From an uncultured Oribacterium sp. (GTDB taxonomy: Bacteria; Bacillota; Clostridia; Lachnospirales; Lachnospiraceae): DNA of 40,350 bases. The notes under the pieces are model-generated. The model was not told the DNA's origin and ran no database searches. It saw only the letters and a program-made list of their open reading frames with translations. The stretch is from the NCBI GenBank assembly GCA_946413525.1, contig CAMKKZ010000034.1, forward strand, positions 1 through 40,350. The letters run 5' to 3'. Shown one piece after another: positions 30,457 through 39,500 of this stretch (position 1 is its first letter; each line of letters starts with the position of its first letter). The translations under genes and the position numbers were made by a program.

Positions 30457-30527
30457 TCTAAAGCGCTTATTTGGCCGCTTTAATTCCTGACAAACAGCAG
30501 CGCGGCATATCACAAGCTATATGGCTC
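30455..30527 (-). repeat. Family I element (copy h), LysR 3' end
   Basis: Minus-strand sequence from GAGCCATATAG to CGCTTTAGAG, tandem with copy g (period about 71). Its first bases provide the LysR stop codon. The hairpin is TAAAGCG/CGCTTTA, a different stem from copy g at the same place. Confidence 0.8.
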
Positions 30528-31416
30528 TTTGAGCCGATTCAAATGCCGGCTTTTCTGTTATTTTGTAAAGATTATCAATGAATAGCTGTACGGCTGGAGA
30601 AAAATGAGTGTATTTCTTCCATATGAGCGAGCCCACGACCTTGAATTCGGGCACGAGTTGCCTGAAAGTCAGGGCACTGTCCCCCGTGGTGTTCACAAGC
30701 CGGTCAAAACACAGCGCTATGCCGAGGCCATCCTCAACCATCAGCGAGGCATTGTAAACCAGGTTGTAGGTCGCGATGACCCGCAGACCGGAAAGGGCCT
30801 TTATGCCCCTGAGGGCGGGCTCGGCCCCCCTTGTGATGATGAGCGGACGACCGGCAAGGTCCGAAAGCAGGACGGATCCCTTCTCCGCCAATGGGTCATC
30901 CTTCCGCATCAGAACGCCGAAGACATCCGCCGCCGGGAGGGTTATGGACTGATATGACGAAGCATCGGGTTCCGAAAAAATGACGGCAAAGTCGATAAGC
31001 CCGTTGTTCAATTCATCCATCAGGTCCTGCGTGTCGCCGCTGGTTACGTGAAAGCGTATGTCCGGAAAGCTGGCTGAAAGCCTGCTGGCCGTGCGGGAAA
31101 GGTAGTGGAACGCCTGGGACTCCCCTGCCCCGATCCGGATATTTCCCGCCACCTTGTTTTTGACCTGCAGGACCTCTTCCTCCGTCATTTGCATGAGATG
31201 CACCATTTCCTCCGCGCGTCTATGCAGCACCATCCCCTCCTCCGTAAGGGTAATCCTTCGGTTCCCACGAACAAAAAGGGAAACGCCAAGTTCCTCTTCC
31301 AAGTCCTTCATCTGCCTGGAAAGCGATGGCTGGGCAATATGGAGGGACTCAGCCGCCGCGGAAATCGTGCCGTCCCGGACCACGGCCAGATAGTATTGCA
31401 ACGTGCGGATATCCAT
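30517..31416 (-). CDS. LysR-family transcriptional regulator
   Basis: The 299-aa protein has the N-terminal winged HTH (MDIRTLQYYLAVVRDGTISA, AAESLHIAQPSLSRQMKDLE) and a two-lobed effector domain (IRIGAGESQAFHYLSR onward). ATG 31416 has GGAGG 9 nt upstream. It is divergent from the exported alpha/beta hydrolase gene, which is its most likely target along with itself; the iron-sulfur operon downstream on the same strand may also be co-transcribed. The last residues (ESAQRAI) and stop codon come from family I copy h, suggesting the element replaced the original C-terminus without loss of the core domain. Confidence 0.92.
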   Translation of the reverse strand: MDIRTLQYYLAVVRDGTISAAAESLHIAQPSLSRQMKDLEEELGVSLFVRGNRRITLTEEGMVLHRRAEEMVHLMQMTEEEVLQVKNKVAGNIRIGAGESQAFHYLSRTASRLSASFPDIRFHVTSGDTQDLMDELNNGLIDFAVIFSEPDASSYQSITLPAADVFGVLMRKDDPLAEKGSVLLSDLAGRPLIITRGAEPALRGIKALSGLRVIATYNLVYNASLMVEDGLGIALCFDRLVNTTGDSALTFRQLVPEFKVVGSLIWKKYTHFSPAVQLFIDNLYKITEKPAFESAQRAI

Positions 31417-31547
31417 GGGCAAAGCCTCCGATCATTTGATGTAAATCCAATTTCATTTTCAGTCTGTTTCCATTGTGAATCCGATTTCATTGTTTATCAC
31501 GTTCCATAATTATTATTGTTAATATAATTAATACATCATTCCGGCAT

Positions 31548-31572
31548 AAATATGCTATTCAAATTTAGCATG
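31548..31572. promoter_or_regulatory. Candidate LysR binding sites
   Basis: GCATA-AA-TATGC (starting near 31543) and ATGCTA-TTCAAATT-TAGCAT (31551-31570) are adjacent inverted repeats between the divergent LysR and hydrolase genes, upstream of the hydrolase promoter. The spacing resembles LysR-type sites. Confidence 0.4.
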
Positions 31573-31594
31573 GGAAAGTATAGAAATCAAGTAT

Positions 31595-31624
31595 TTGATT
31601 ATAGGAAAGCTTTCGGATTATACT
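31595..31624 (+). promoter_or_regulatory. Promoter for the hydrolase gene
   Basis: TTGATT (31595-31600), 18-nt spacer and TATACT (31619-31624). The start would be near 31631, so the 36-bp repeats lie in the transcribed leader. Confidence 0.55.
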
Positions 31625-31693
31625 GTATTCGAAGATAAAAAGTTGCCAGGAATCAGTATTAACTATCCACATATGTATCGGTTTTCACAAAAT

Positions 31694-31801
31694 CAAAATG
31701 GCAAAAGCATTATGATCATGAATGAAATTCAAAATGGTCAAAGCACTATGATCATGAATGAAATTCAAAATGGTCAAAGCACTATGATCATGAATGAAAT
31801 T
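31694..31801 (+). repeat. 36-bp tandem repeat, three units, in the hydrolase leader
   Basis: Units begin at 31694, 31730 and 31766, with a partial fourth at 31802. Units two and three are identical. Each contains the palindrome ATGATCAT. The unit is a multiple of three and the frame is open into the hydrolase, but the lipoprotein signal starts only at 31832. Confidence 0.9.
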
Positions 31802-31831
31802 CAAAATGAAAATGGAAAAGGAGAAAAACGT

Positions 31832-32959
31832 ATGAAACTAAGGAATGTCTGTCTTGCGCTGGCAGTTGCCGCGCTCACAAGCGGCTGTTCGGATGTAATG
31901 GATGTGCCATTAATGGGGAATACAAGATCTGAAAAAGAAAAGGACGAGGTCACGGAAGCACAGGACAAGGCGGAAGCTTCCCATCAGGTCGACCCGACGG
32001 CGGCAATCCGCGTGAGTCCGGAGGATGAGCATTATATCTTCGAGCTGGATGAGGCTGTTTCCCGGGAACACGTCTATTACAGAAACAGGTATGGCATTGA
32101 AATCGCCGGGGACCTGTATGTGGCGAAGGATGCCGAAGACGGCGTGAAGTACCCTGCCCTGGTCGTTGGCCCTCCTTTTGGCGGCGTCAAGGAACAAGGC
32201 CCCGGCGTTTACGCGAACCAGCTTGCAAAGCGCGGCTTCATCGTCCTGGCTTTTGACCCCTCCTACCACGGTTATTCCGGAGGCGAGCCCAGATATACCG
32301 GATCCACGGATTTCTATGCGGAAGATTTCAGCGCGGGCGTGGATTATCTGGGAACGCTGGAAAATGTGGACAGGGAGAAAATCGGCGCGATCGGAATTTG
32401 CGGCAGCGGCGGCTTTGCCCTTTCCGCGGCGGCGGCTGACGCAAGGATCAAGGCCATCGCGACCAGCGTGATGTATGACATCGCCGGCTTTGGCAACAGC
32501 GCGACGGGGGATGCCCGCCAGGAAATGCTGTCCGGACTTGCAAAGGCAAGGTGGGACGAGGTGGACAATGGTCCCACGGTCAATTTCTCTTATCCGGAAG
32601 AGCCTGTAGAGGAAGTGCCCGCAGAGCTGACCGGAAATAATGCGGAATTCTTCAGCTTCTACGGCACGAAACGCGGTTGGCATCCGAATGCGCTTGGAAA
32701 TGTGACGGCCACCTCCGATATGTCGCTCATGAACTTCCCGTCTCTTGCGCACTTGAGCGAGATCAGCCCTCGCCCGATCCTCTTCGTTGCCGGGGAAAAT
32801 GCCCACTCCCTCGGCTTCTCCGAAACTGCTTATGAAAATGCCTCGGAACCAAAGGAGCTTTTTGTGGTGCCGGATGCCATCCACATTGACCTTTATGACG
32901 ACATTACGAAAATCCCCTTTGACAAACTGGAGAGCTTCTTCAAGGAAAACCTGAGCTGA
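31832..32959 (+). CDS. Exported alpha/beta hydrolase lipoprotein
   Basis: The 375-aa protein starts MKLRNVCLALAVAALTSGC (lipobox TSGC) with AAGGAG 9-10 nt upstream. After a charged linker comes an alpha/beta-hydrolase fold: PALVVGPPFGGVKEQGPGVY, FDPSYHGYSGGEPR, a nucleophile elbow IGICGSGG, an acidic region in LFVAGENAHS and the His in PDAIHIDLYD. The elbow reads G-x-C-x-S, so the nucleophile is probably Cys as in dienelactone-hydrolase-like enzymes, or the neighbouring Ser. The substrate is unknown; an ester or lactone is likely. The enzyme would act outside the membrane. Its divergent neighbour is a LysR regulator. It ends at a strong terminator. Confidence 0.85.
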   Translation: MKLRNVCLALAVAALTSGCSDVMDVPLMGNTRSEKEKDEVTEAQDKAEASHQVDPTAAIRVSPEDEHYIFELDEAVSREHVYYRNRYGIEIAGDLYVAKDAEDGVKYPALVVGPPFGGVKEQGPGVYANQLAKRGFIVLAFDPSYHGYSGGEPRYTGSTDFYAEDFSAGVDYLGTLENVDREKIGAIGICGSGGFALSAAAADARIKAIATSVMYDIAGFGNSATGDARQEMLSGLAKARWDEVDNGPTVNFSYPEEPVEEVPAELTGNNAEFFSFYGTKRGWHPNALGNVTATSDMSLMNFPSLAHLSEISPRPILFVAGENAHSLGFSETAYENASEPKELFVVPDAIHIDLYDDITKIPFDKLESFFKENLS

Positions 32960-32991
32960 GTTGGCTTCACCTTTCATTTTTAATTCATTTT

Positions 32992-33026
32992 TAATCCCAC
33001 GGATCTGTTCCGTGGGATTATTTTTT
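32992..33026. terminator. Terminator between convergent genes
   Basis: TAATCCCACGG and CCGTGGGATTA pair perfectly and are followed by T6 on the plus strand; an A-run on the other side allows function on both strands. A diverged copy lies near 36405 after the second paralog. Confidence 0.9.
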
Positions 33027-33044
33027 ACTACAAAAAACTCCTGA

Positions 33045-33071
33045 GGCGAAACCCCTTTCAGGGGTTTCGCC
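33045..33071 (-). terminator. Hairpin after the first giant paralog
   Basis: GGCGAAACCCC and GGGGTTTCGCC form an 11-bp stem; on the minus strand a T-run follows 8 nt later. Part of it resembles sequence at 33126-33150, an internal short duplication. Confidence 0.65.
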
Positions 33072-33141
33072 TACATCGCCTTGCCAGCCGCCTTTATGTT
33101 CGATGTGATATGACGGTAAGTGGAACTTTCAGGGGCTTCGC

Positions 33142-36100
33142 TTACATCGCCGCTATGTTTTGCCTGCCGTGTCTCATGGCTTCCCTCTCCCTGAGCATGG
33201 CGGCCTTCCTTTCGGCCCTCGCTGTATTAAGGCGCTCCCTACGTTCCGAATCCCTTGCCATCAGCTCCTGCAGGGATACCTTCCTGCGTTCCCCGGAATG
33301 GACATACAGATTCCCGAGCTTCTGGCCTTCCCTGGCGCCTTTCATCGCGTAGTCAAAGTTCTCGGCCTTCACGTTGCTCATTCCTTCCCAGGTTTCCTTC
33401 ACCATCCGGAGGCGTTCCTTCCCGGCCCTCGTCCAGGGATTCTTGTGGCTCACGATGTAGTCCTCGCACAAGTCCTGCAGGTGGGAATATTCCTTCTTGT
33501 ATTGCTCCATGCTCTGGGCATTGACGGCATTTCCGCGCATATCCTTCAGCTTGTCCATGGAATTCAGAATATCATTATACCGGCCGCTGTTTTTGTACTT
33601 CACGCCCAGGAAAGTCCACCTGTTGTTCGCCAGCCTCTCCTGATCGCGGAAGGTGTAGGCTTCCGTGTCAAGTGCCGTGAAGTTTGACAGCATTGTATGT
33701 TCCAGATCGTTCTTTGACGGACCCTTCATGCCCGCATTCGCATTTACTTCCTCTACCAGGTCAGGTTGCGAAAAATAATGTTCCCGCCAGGCAGAGGACA
33801 TATACCTTTCGCTTGGTGTCTTGCCTCCATAAGCCTTGATGCCTTCCTGCATGCGTTCAACGCTTTCCTTTGCGGCAAAATACTTTTCCGAGAGCTCCTT
33901 TTCCTTATTCTGCGAGAATACGCGTACATTATTCAGCGGTTCCTCGTTCATTTCGTTTTCCATCCTGATGCGGTGCATGCGTTCCGCGGCATCGGCATAC
34001 ATCTCCATCTGCCGTACCTGCTCCTTGTAATGATCCAGGAACTTGCTGAAATACTCCTTCCGACCAGGTTTCGTATCCACCGCTAATGCTTGTTCAAACT
34101 TTTCTGTCGGAAGAGGATCCGGCCCCTTGTATTTTCTCTCGCCGTCAAGCTCCATGCTGTAAGCGCGGTCAAAGGCATTGAAATCATTCTGGTCCATTGC
34201 GAGGGGAGGGTTTGCCTCCTTTGCCGCGAGGCTGAACGTCGGCATATCCTGCTTCTCCTGGCCCATGGCGTCCTTCCCGAAGCTGCGGATCATCTCCGTC
34301 AGCTCCGATTTCTCAAGGCTCCCGCCCTTCAGCTTCCCAATCATCTCGTCCAGTTCCCGGGGATCCATGGAGGATATTTTCTCATCCAGGCCCTTCAGGC
34401 AGGCATTCAATGAAGAGGCGCTCATGCCCCTGAGGTCGACCTCCATCCCTTCCTGGGGGGTGGAACGCCCTATGGCGCCCTCGACGCGGACGTTCATGGC
34501 ATTATCACTTCCATATGTGACGCCCTGGGTGACGCCGTTTGGCAGCGTCGTATTTCCCACCGGCATGGCGCCCTCCAGGGCGGATTTTTGCTGCTCGTCC
34601 ATTTTGGGCAATACGAAGCGCACCTCGCCCCCCTGTGCCAGCGTTTCAAGCATCGAGGCATTCTTCCTTCGGAGGTTTTCGCCGTAAATGACATCCTTGT
34701 CCCCCAACTGCATCATGAACAGGACCTTTGCGAGGCTCTTCCTGCTTTCAATCGGGGCTTCTTTGAGAGCGGTGTCCAGCTTGTCCGCCGCGCAGGACGC
34801 TTTCAGCTCGGCAATCCTTTCCGAATGCTGCCCGCCGAGATACTTTTTCACGCCATCCATGGCAGAGGCATAAACAGGGTTCCCAAAGTCCAGCCCCATT
34901 TCCTCCGCGGCTTTCCGCATTTGCAGAAGGGTACCCTTGAACAGCTCCGGATGTTCCATGATGAGACGTCCGGATACGGCGGCCTTTGAGAGATCGGAAA
35001 GCTTGTCGTACTGCGAATAGTCCCCGTTCATTACCTGGAGCATCCTATCCCCGTCGCCCACATTGCCGGAAATCTGATCATATTTCTGATCTTTTGCAAG
35101 GTTGATGCAGTGGATTACGGAAGTGGGATCCATCAGTCCCCCTTCCCTGAACTGGATCTCCATTGCCCGTTTCCAATTTTCGGGATCATTTTCATTTGGC
35201 GTCGTATGAGCATTATCGTTGGCTAATAAGCCCCAATCCATCCTTCCCATCTGTTTCTTTATATCTATTGTCTGGAAAATCTGCCATGGAGGTACCGCCC
35301 CTTCCTGACCCTCAAGAAAGGCATTGATGTTCCTGTCAGTTTCGGTATTCCCAATTACTTTGGGGTAAATATAACTCACGACGTCAGTTTGCTTTGCAAA
35401 ACTATCATTTATGGAAGAATCGCCGCTCCCTCCCAGGGTGCCGATGGTGCTTCCTTCGGGAATTGAGCCATTAAACTGCACCATTGCAGCCAGGCTGCTG
35501 GTATTTTCAGCCATTTTATAAACGTCTTTTTTACTATGAAATGTGCTATTTAACTTCTGTAAAAAATTGGTGGGGTAAAGCATGGCGTCCTGGAAAGCGA
35601 GGAAATTCAGCCCGCTGTCCTTCGACTGCCTTGCGATGGAGTCCAAAAGCTCAATGTCGACTTCGCGATGCGTGGTTCCCAGATTTAATGTCTGGTAAAG
35701 GCAACTCATGCTTCCTCCGAAAACCGTAAGCATCGGATAGTTCTCCACGCATTTCTCAAGCGTATTGCACTGCCTGAGCCATTCCATTCCATAATCCTGC
35801 AGGTTTTTGCAGGCATCCACGTACATTTTCGCGATCTTTTCCGTGTCCCTGTTAATGACCTGATCGAAATATTCCTGACGGTAGTCCTCAATCTTTTTTG
35901 CCAAATCCTTGCTTTTTTCCGAATCAGGATTCATCATCAGCTCGACTATTTCGTCCGGCTTAACCCCCTTCGAATAAAGGAAGATCCTCATATGGCTATC
36001 GTCATTGCCTGGACGTCCCATCTCCGTCAGTGGGAATTTCGGACTGTCTGGTTTAGTTGTCTGCAGCTCCTGAAAAAATGTTCTTGCCTCATCGCTATCC

Positions 36101-36246
36101 TTAAAGGTGACTTCCTCCCCGTTACGCAGGGGATGCTTTACCGTGACGCCCTGGGTAAACAGCGTTCTGAGGTAGTTGGTTCCCTTCTCGACCTTTTCAT
36201 ACATTTCGTCAAACGATTTTTTTATCTCTTCCAGTGTTTTTCCCAT
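33142..36246 (-). CDS. Large intracellular protein of unknown function, paralog A
   Basis: The 1034-aa protein from ATG 36246 (MGKTLEEIKKSFDEM, AAAGGA upstream) has no signal peptide or membrane span. The N-terminal ~400 residues contain HPLRNGEEVTFKD, GVKPDEIVELMMNP and MYVDACKNLQDYG. The middle has DGDRMLQVMNGDYSQYDKLS and LFMMQLGDKDVIYGENLRRK. The C-terminal third is strongly helical and charged, with HYKEQVRQMEMYADAAERMH, CEDYIVSHKNPWTRAGKERL and SLQELMARDSERRERLNTAR. The HKNPWT-GKERL segment resembles endings of large uncharacterised Lachnospiraceae proteins that I have seen, but no domain is recognised. It is a tandem duplicate of the next gene. Function unknown; a structural or effector-like role is possible. 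Confidence 0.8.
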   Translation of the reverse strand: MGKTLEEIKKSFDEMYEKVEKGTNYLRTLFTQGVTVKHPLRNGEEVTFKDSDEARTFFQELQTTKPDSPKFPLTEMGRPGNDDSHMRIFLYSKGVKPDEIVELMMNPDSEKSKDLAKKIEDYRQEYFDQVINRDTEKIAKMYVDACKNLQDYGMEWLRQCNTLEKCVENYPMLTVFGGSMSCLYQTLNLGTTHREVDIELLDSIARQSKDSGLNFLAFQDAMLYPTNFLQKLNSTFHSKKDVYKMAENTSSLAAMVQFNGSIPEGSTIGTLGGSGDSSINDSFAKQTDVVSYIYPKVIGNTETDRNINAFLEGQEGAVPPWQIFQTIDIKKQMGRMDWGLLANDNAHTTPNENDPENWKRAMEIQFREGGLMDPTSVIHCINLAKDQKYDQISGNVGDGDRMLQVMNGDYSQYDKLSDLSKAAVSGRLIMEHPELFKGTLLQMRKAAEEMGLDFGNPVYASAMDGVKKYLGGQHSERIAELKASCAADKLDTALKEAPIESRKSLAKVLFMMQLGDKDVIYGENLRRKNASMLETLAQGGEVRFVLPKMDEQQKSALEGAMPVGNTTLPNGVTQGVTYGSDNAMNVRVEGAIGRSTPQEGMEVDLRGMSASSLNACLKGLDEKISSMDPRELDEMIGKLKGGSLEKSELTEMIRSFGKDAMGQEKQDMPTFSLAAKEANPPLAMDQNDFNAFDRAYSMELDGERKYKGPDPLPTEKFEQALAVDTKPGRKEYFSKFLDHYKEQVRQMEMYADAAERMHRIRMENEMNEEPLNNVRVFSQNKEKELSEKYFAAKESVERMQEGIKAYGGKTPSERYMSSAWREHYFSQPDLVEEVNANAGMKGPSKNDLEHTMLSNFTALDTEAYTFRDQERLANNRWTFLGVKYKNSGRYNDILNSMDKLKDMRGNAVNAQSMEQYKKEYSHLQDLCEDYIVSHKNPWTRAGKERLRMVKETWEGMSNVKAENFDYAMKGAREGQKLGNLYVHSGERRKVSLQELMARDSERRERLNTARAERKAAMLREREAMRHGRQNIAAM

Positions 36247-36551
36247 TTTATACATTCCTTTCATTTTTCCTCTGCCTGAACCGGAACGCTTCCGGCCTCG
36301 GCCCTGAGTTTACTATTTACTATAAAGGGGTTTCAAGGGGTTTCTTGGCAATTCGATCAATATACAAAGAAATCAGCTTGCGCCGGTTCCGTGGCAGCAA
36401 ATAAGCCCACGGAACTGTTCCATGAGATTGGATTTCGATCGTCAAAATCCTCCCTTGATGAAACCCCCTGCAGGATATTGCTTAGATCGCCCTGATTGCC
36501 TGCTTTATGCTCAATGTGATATGTCAATGAATAAAGCTTTCAGGGGCTTTC
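36247..36551. other. Spacer between the two giant paralogs
   Basis: It holds a diverged copy of the terminator and flank found after paralog A (CCCACGGAACTGTTCC near 36407, CTTTCAGGGGCTTTCTTACA near 36537). The duplication therefore includes about 150 bp of 3' flank. No ORF is seen. Confidence 0.55.
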
Positions 36552-39500
36552 TTACATCGTCCTGCTTAGCCCGCCGCGCTTCATGACATCCTGCTGACTG
36601 CGCATGGCGGCCCTTCTTTCGGCTCTGGCCGTATTAAGGCGCTTCCTGCGGTCCGAATCCCTTGCCATCAGCTCCTGCAAAGAAACCCTCCTGCGGTCTC
36701 CGGAATGAACGTTCAGTTCCCCAAGCTTCTTGCCCTCCTGGGCGCCTCCTAACGCGCGGTTAAAGTTCTCGGCCTTCACGTTGCTCATGCCCTCCCAGGT
36801 ATCCTTCACCATCTGGAGGCGTTCCTTCCCGGCCTTCGTCCAGGGGTTCTTGTGGCTTACGATATAATCCTCGCAAAAATCCCGGAGGAGGGCATATTCC
36901 TTTTTGTATTCCTCTATATTCTTGACATTGACTTCTTGCTTGCGCAAATCCTCCAACTTTCCCATGGAATTCAGGATATCATTATACCTGCCGCTGTTTT
37001 TGAACTTCACGCCCAGGAACGACCACGTATGGTCCTTCAGCTTATCCTGCTCACGGAAGGTGGAGGCTTCGACGTCAATCGCCGTAAAATTGGAAGTCAT
37101 CGACCGTTCCAGGTCTTCCTTTGAAACGCCCGTCTTGCCCGCTTTCTCATTTACCTCCTTTGCCAGGTCGGGATTGTAAAAATAATGTTCAGTCCAGGCA
37201 TTGGCAGCAGCTCTTTCACTATGCCCGTCCCACGTGTAATCCCGGATGCCATTCTGCATTCGCTCAACGCTTTGTTTTGCAGCGTAGTATTTTTCTGACA
37301 GCTCCTTTTCCTTATTCTGCGAGAAAATGCGTACATTATTCAGCGGTTCAACGCTCTTTTCGTTTTCAATCCTTACGCGATGCATACGTTCGGCCGCATT
37401 GGCATACATCTCCATCTGCCGTACCTGCTCTTTGTAATGCTCCAGGAACTTGGTGAAATACTCCTTCCGACCCGGTTTCGTATCCGCCTCTAATGCTTGT
37501 TCAAACTGTTCTATCGGGAGAATATCCGGCCCATTGTATTTTCTTTCGCCGTCAAGCTCCATGCTGTAAACACGGTCAAAGGCAATGAAATCATTCTGGT
37601 CCAATACGAGGGGAGGGTTTGCCTCTTTTGCCGCCAAGCTAAACAGTGCCATATCCTGCTTATCCTGACCCACGGCGTCTTTCCCGAAGCCGAGAATCAT
37701 CCCGGCCAGTTCGGATTTCTCAAGGCTCCCGCCCTTCAGCTTTCCGATCATCTTGTCCACTTCATCGTCACTCATAGATGATATTTTCTCATCCAGTCCC
37801 CTCAGACAGGCATTCAATGAAGCGGCGCTCATGCCCCGGAGGTCGACCTCCATCCCTTCCTGGGGGACGGAACGCCCTATGGCACCCCCGACGCGGACGT
37901 TCATGGCATTATCACTTCCATATTGAACGCCCTGGGTGACGCCGTTTGGCAGCGACGTATTTCCCACCGGCATGGAGCTCTTCAGGTCGGACTTTTCCTG
38001 CTCAGTCATCTTAGGCAACACAAAGTGTATCTCCCCCCCCTGCGCCAGCGTTTCCAGCATCGTGGCGTTCTTCCTCCGAAGGTTTTCACTATAAACGGCA
38101 TCCTTGTCTCCGAGCTGCATCATGAACAGGGCCTTTGCGAGGCTCTTCTTACTTTCGATCGGGACGTCTTGCAGGGCAGCGTTCAGCTTATTCACCGCGT
38201 AGGACGCTTTCATCTCAGCAATGCTTTCCGCCTGCAGCTTGCCGACCTGCTTTTTCGCGCCATCCATGGCAGCGGCATAGACAGGGTTTTCGAAATCCAG
38301 CCCCATTCCCTCCGCGGCCTTCCGCATTTCCTCCGAGGAACCCATGAACAATTCTGGATGTTCCATGACAAGGCGTCCTGATACGGCGGCCTTTGAGAGA
38401 TCGGAAAGCTTATCGTACTGCGAATAGTCCCCGTTCATTACCTGGAGCATCCTTTCCCCGTCGCCCCGCTTGCCGGAAATCTTATCATAAACATCATTTT
38501 TTGCCAATTTAATACAGTGGCTTACGGAAATGGCGTCCATCAGGTCCCCTTCCCTGAATTGCTTCTCCATTGTCCGTTTCCAATTTTTGGGTTCATCTTC
38601 AAATGGAACATTAAAATCCTGGTCAGTTAACCCCCACTCTAACCTATCTACTTGCTTTTGCTCATCCGGATTCTGGAAGATCTGAAATGGCGGTTCCGCC
38701 CCCTCCTGGCCCTGCAGAAAGGCATCGACGCTAGCTTCTAAGTCGGTATCTTCAATCTCAGTGCCAATGAGTTGCGGGATGGTGGTACAAGACCTGTACC
38801 TCTTGTATATGGAAAAGTCTCCGCCCCCTCCAACGGTGCCAAAAGTGGCTCCTTCAGGAATTGTGCCATTACACTGTAAGATTATGGCCACTTTAGCGCG
38901 ATTGGTTGGGACTTCAAACGCATGAAACGCTTGTGCCATCGTCTGGTAAGACCCACCAGGGTACTGTATGGCATCCGCGACATTATAGTAATCCAGCCCG
39001 ATTTCCTTCGACTGCTTCAAGATGGATTCCACAATTTCATAGTCAATTTTACGCATTTCAGTCCCCAGCATAAGGGTCTGGAAAAAAGCACTATAGAATC
39101 CTTCAAAAAATTTGAACTTCGGAAGGTACTCCAGGCACTTCTCAGGAGTATTGGCCTGCCTGATCCAATCCAATTTATAATCTTTCATATTCTTGCAGGC
39201 ATCTACGTACATTTTCGCGATTTTTGTCGTATCCTTCTCAATGACCTGGTCGAAATAATCCTGGCGGAATTTCATGATGATATTCTCCACTTTCTTGCTT
39301 GTTTCCGAACCAGGATTCATCAGGAATTCAACTATTTCGTCCGGCTTAACTCCCTTCGATATGAGGAAGAGCTTCATGTGGGCAATCGAGTTGTCATTAC
39401 GTCCCATCTCTACCAACGGGAATTCGATTGGCTGACCCGACTTGTCTGTTGCTACTCGCAGTTCATTATATAAAAAATTGTTCGCGTCCTCATTATTCTT

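Noticed and set aside
31694..31801. 36-bp repeats considered as a CRISPR fragment
   Set aside because: The units abut without spacers, so it is a simple tandem repeat.
31910..32977. 355-codon minus-strand frame opposite the hydrolase
   Set aside because: The plus-strand frame has a lipoprotein signal, hydrolase motifs and promoter; the minus frame has none.
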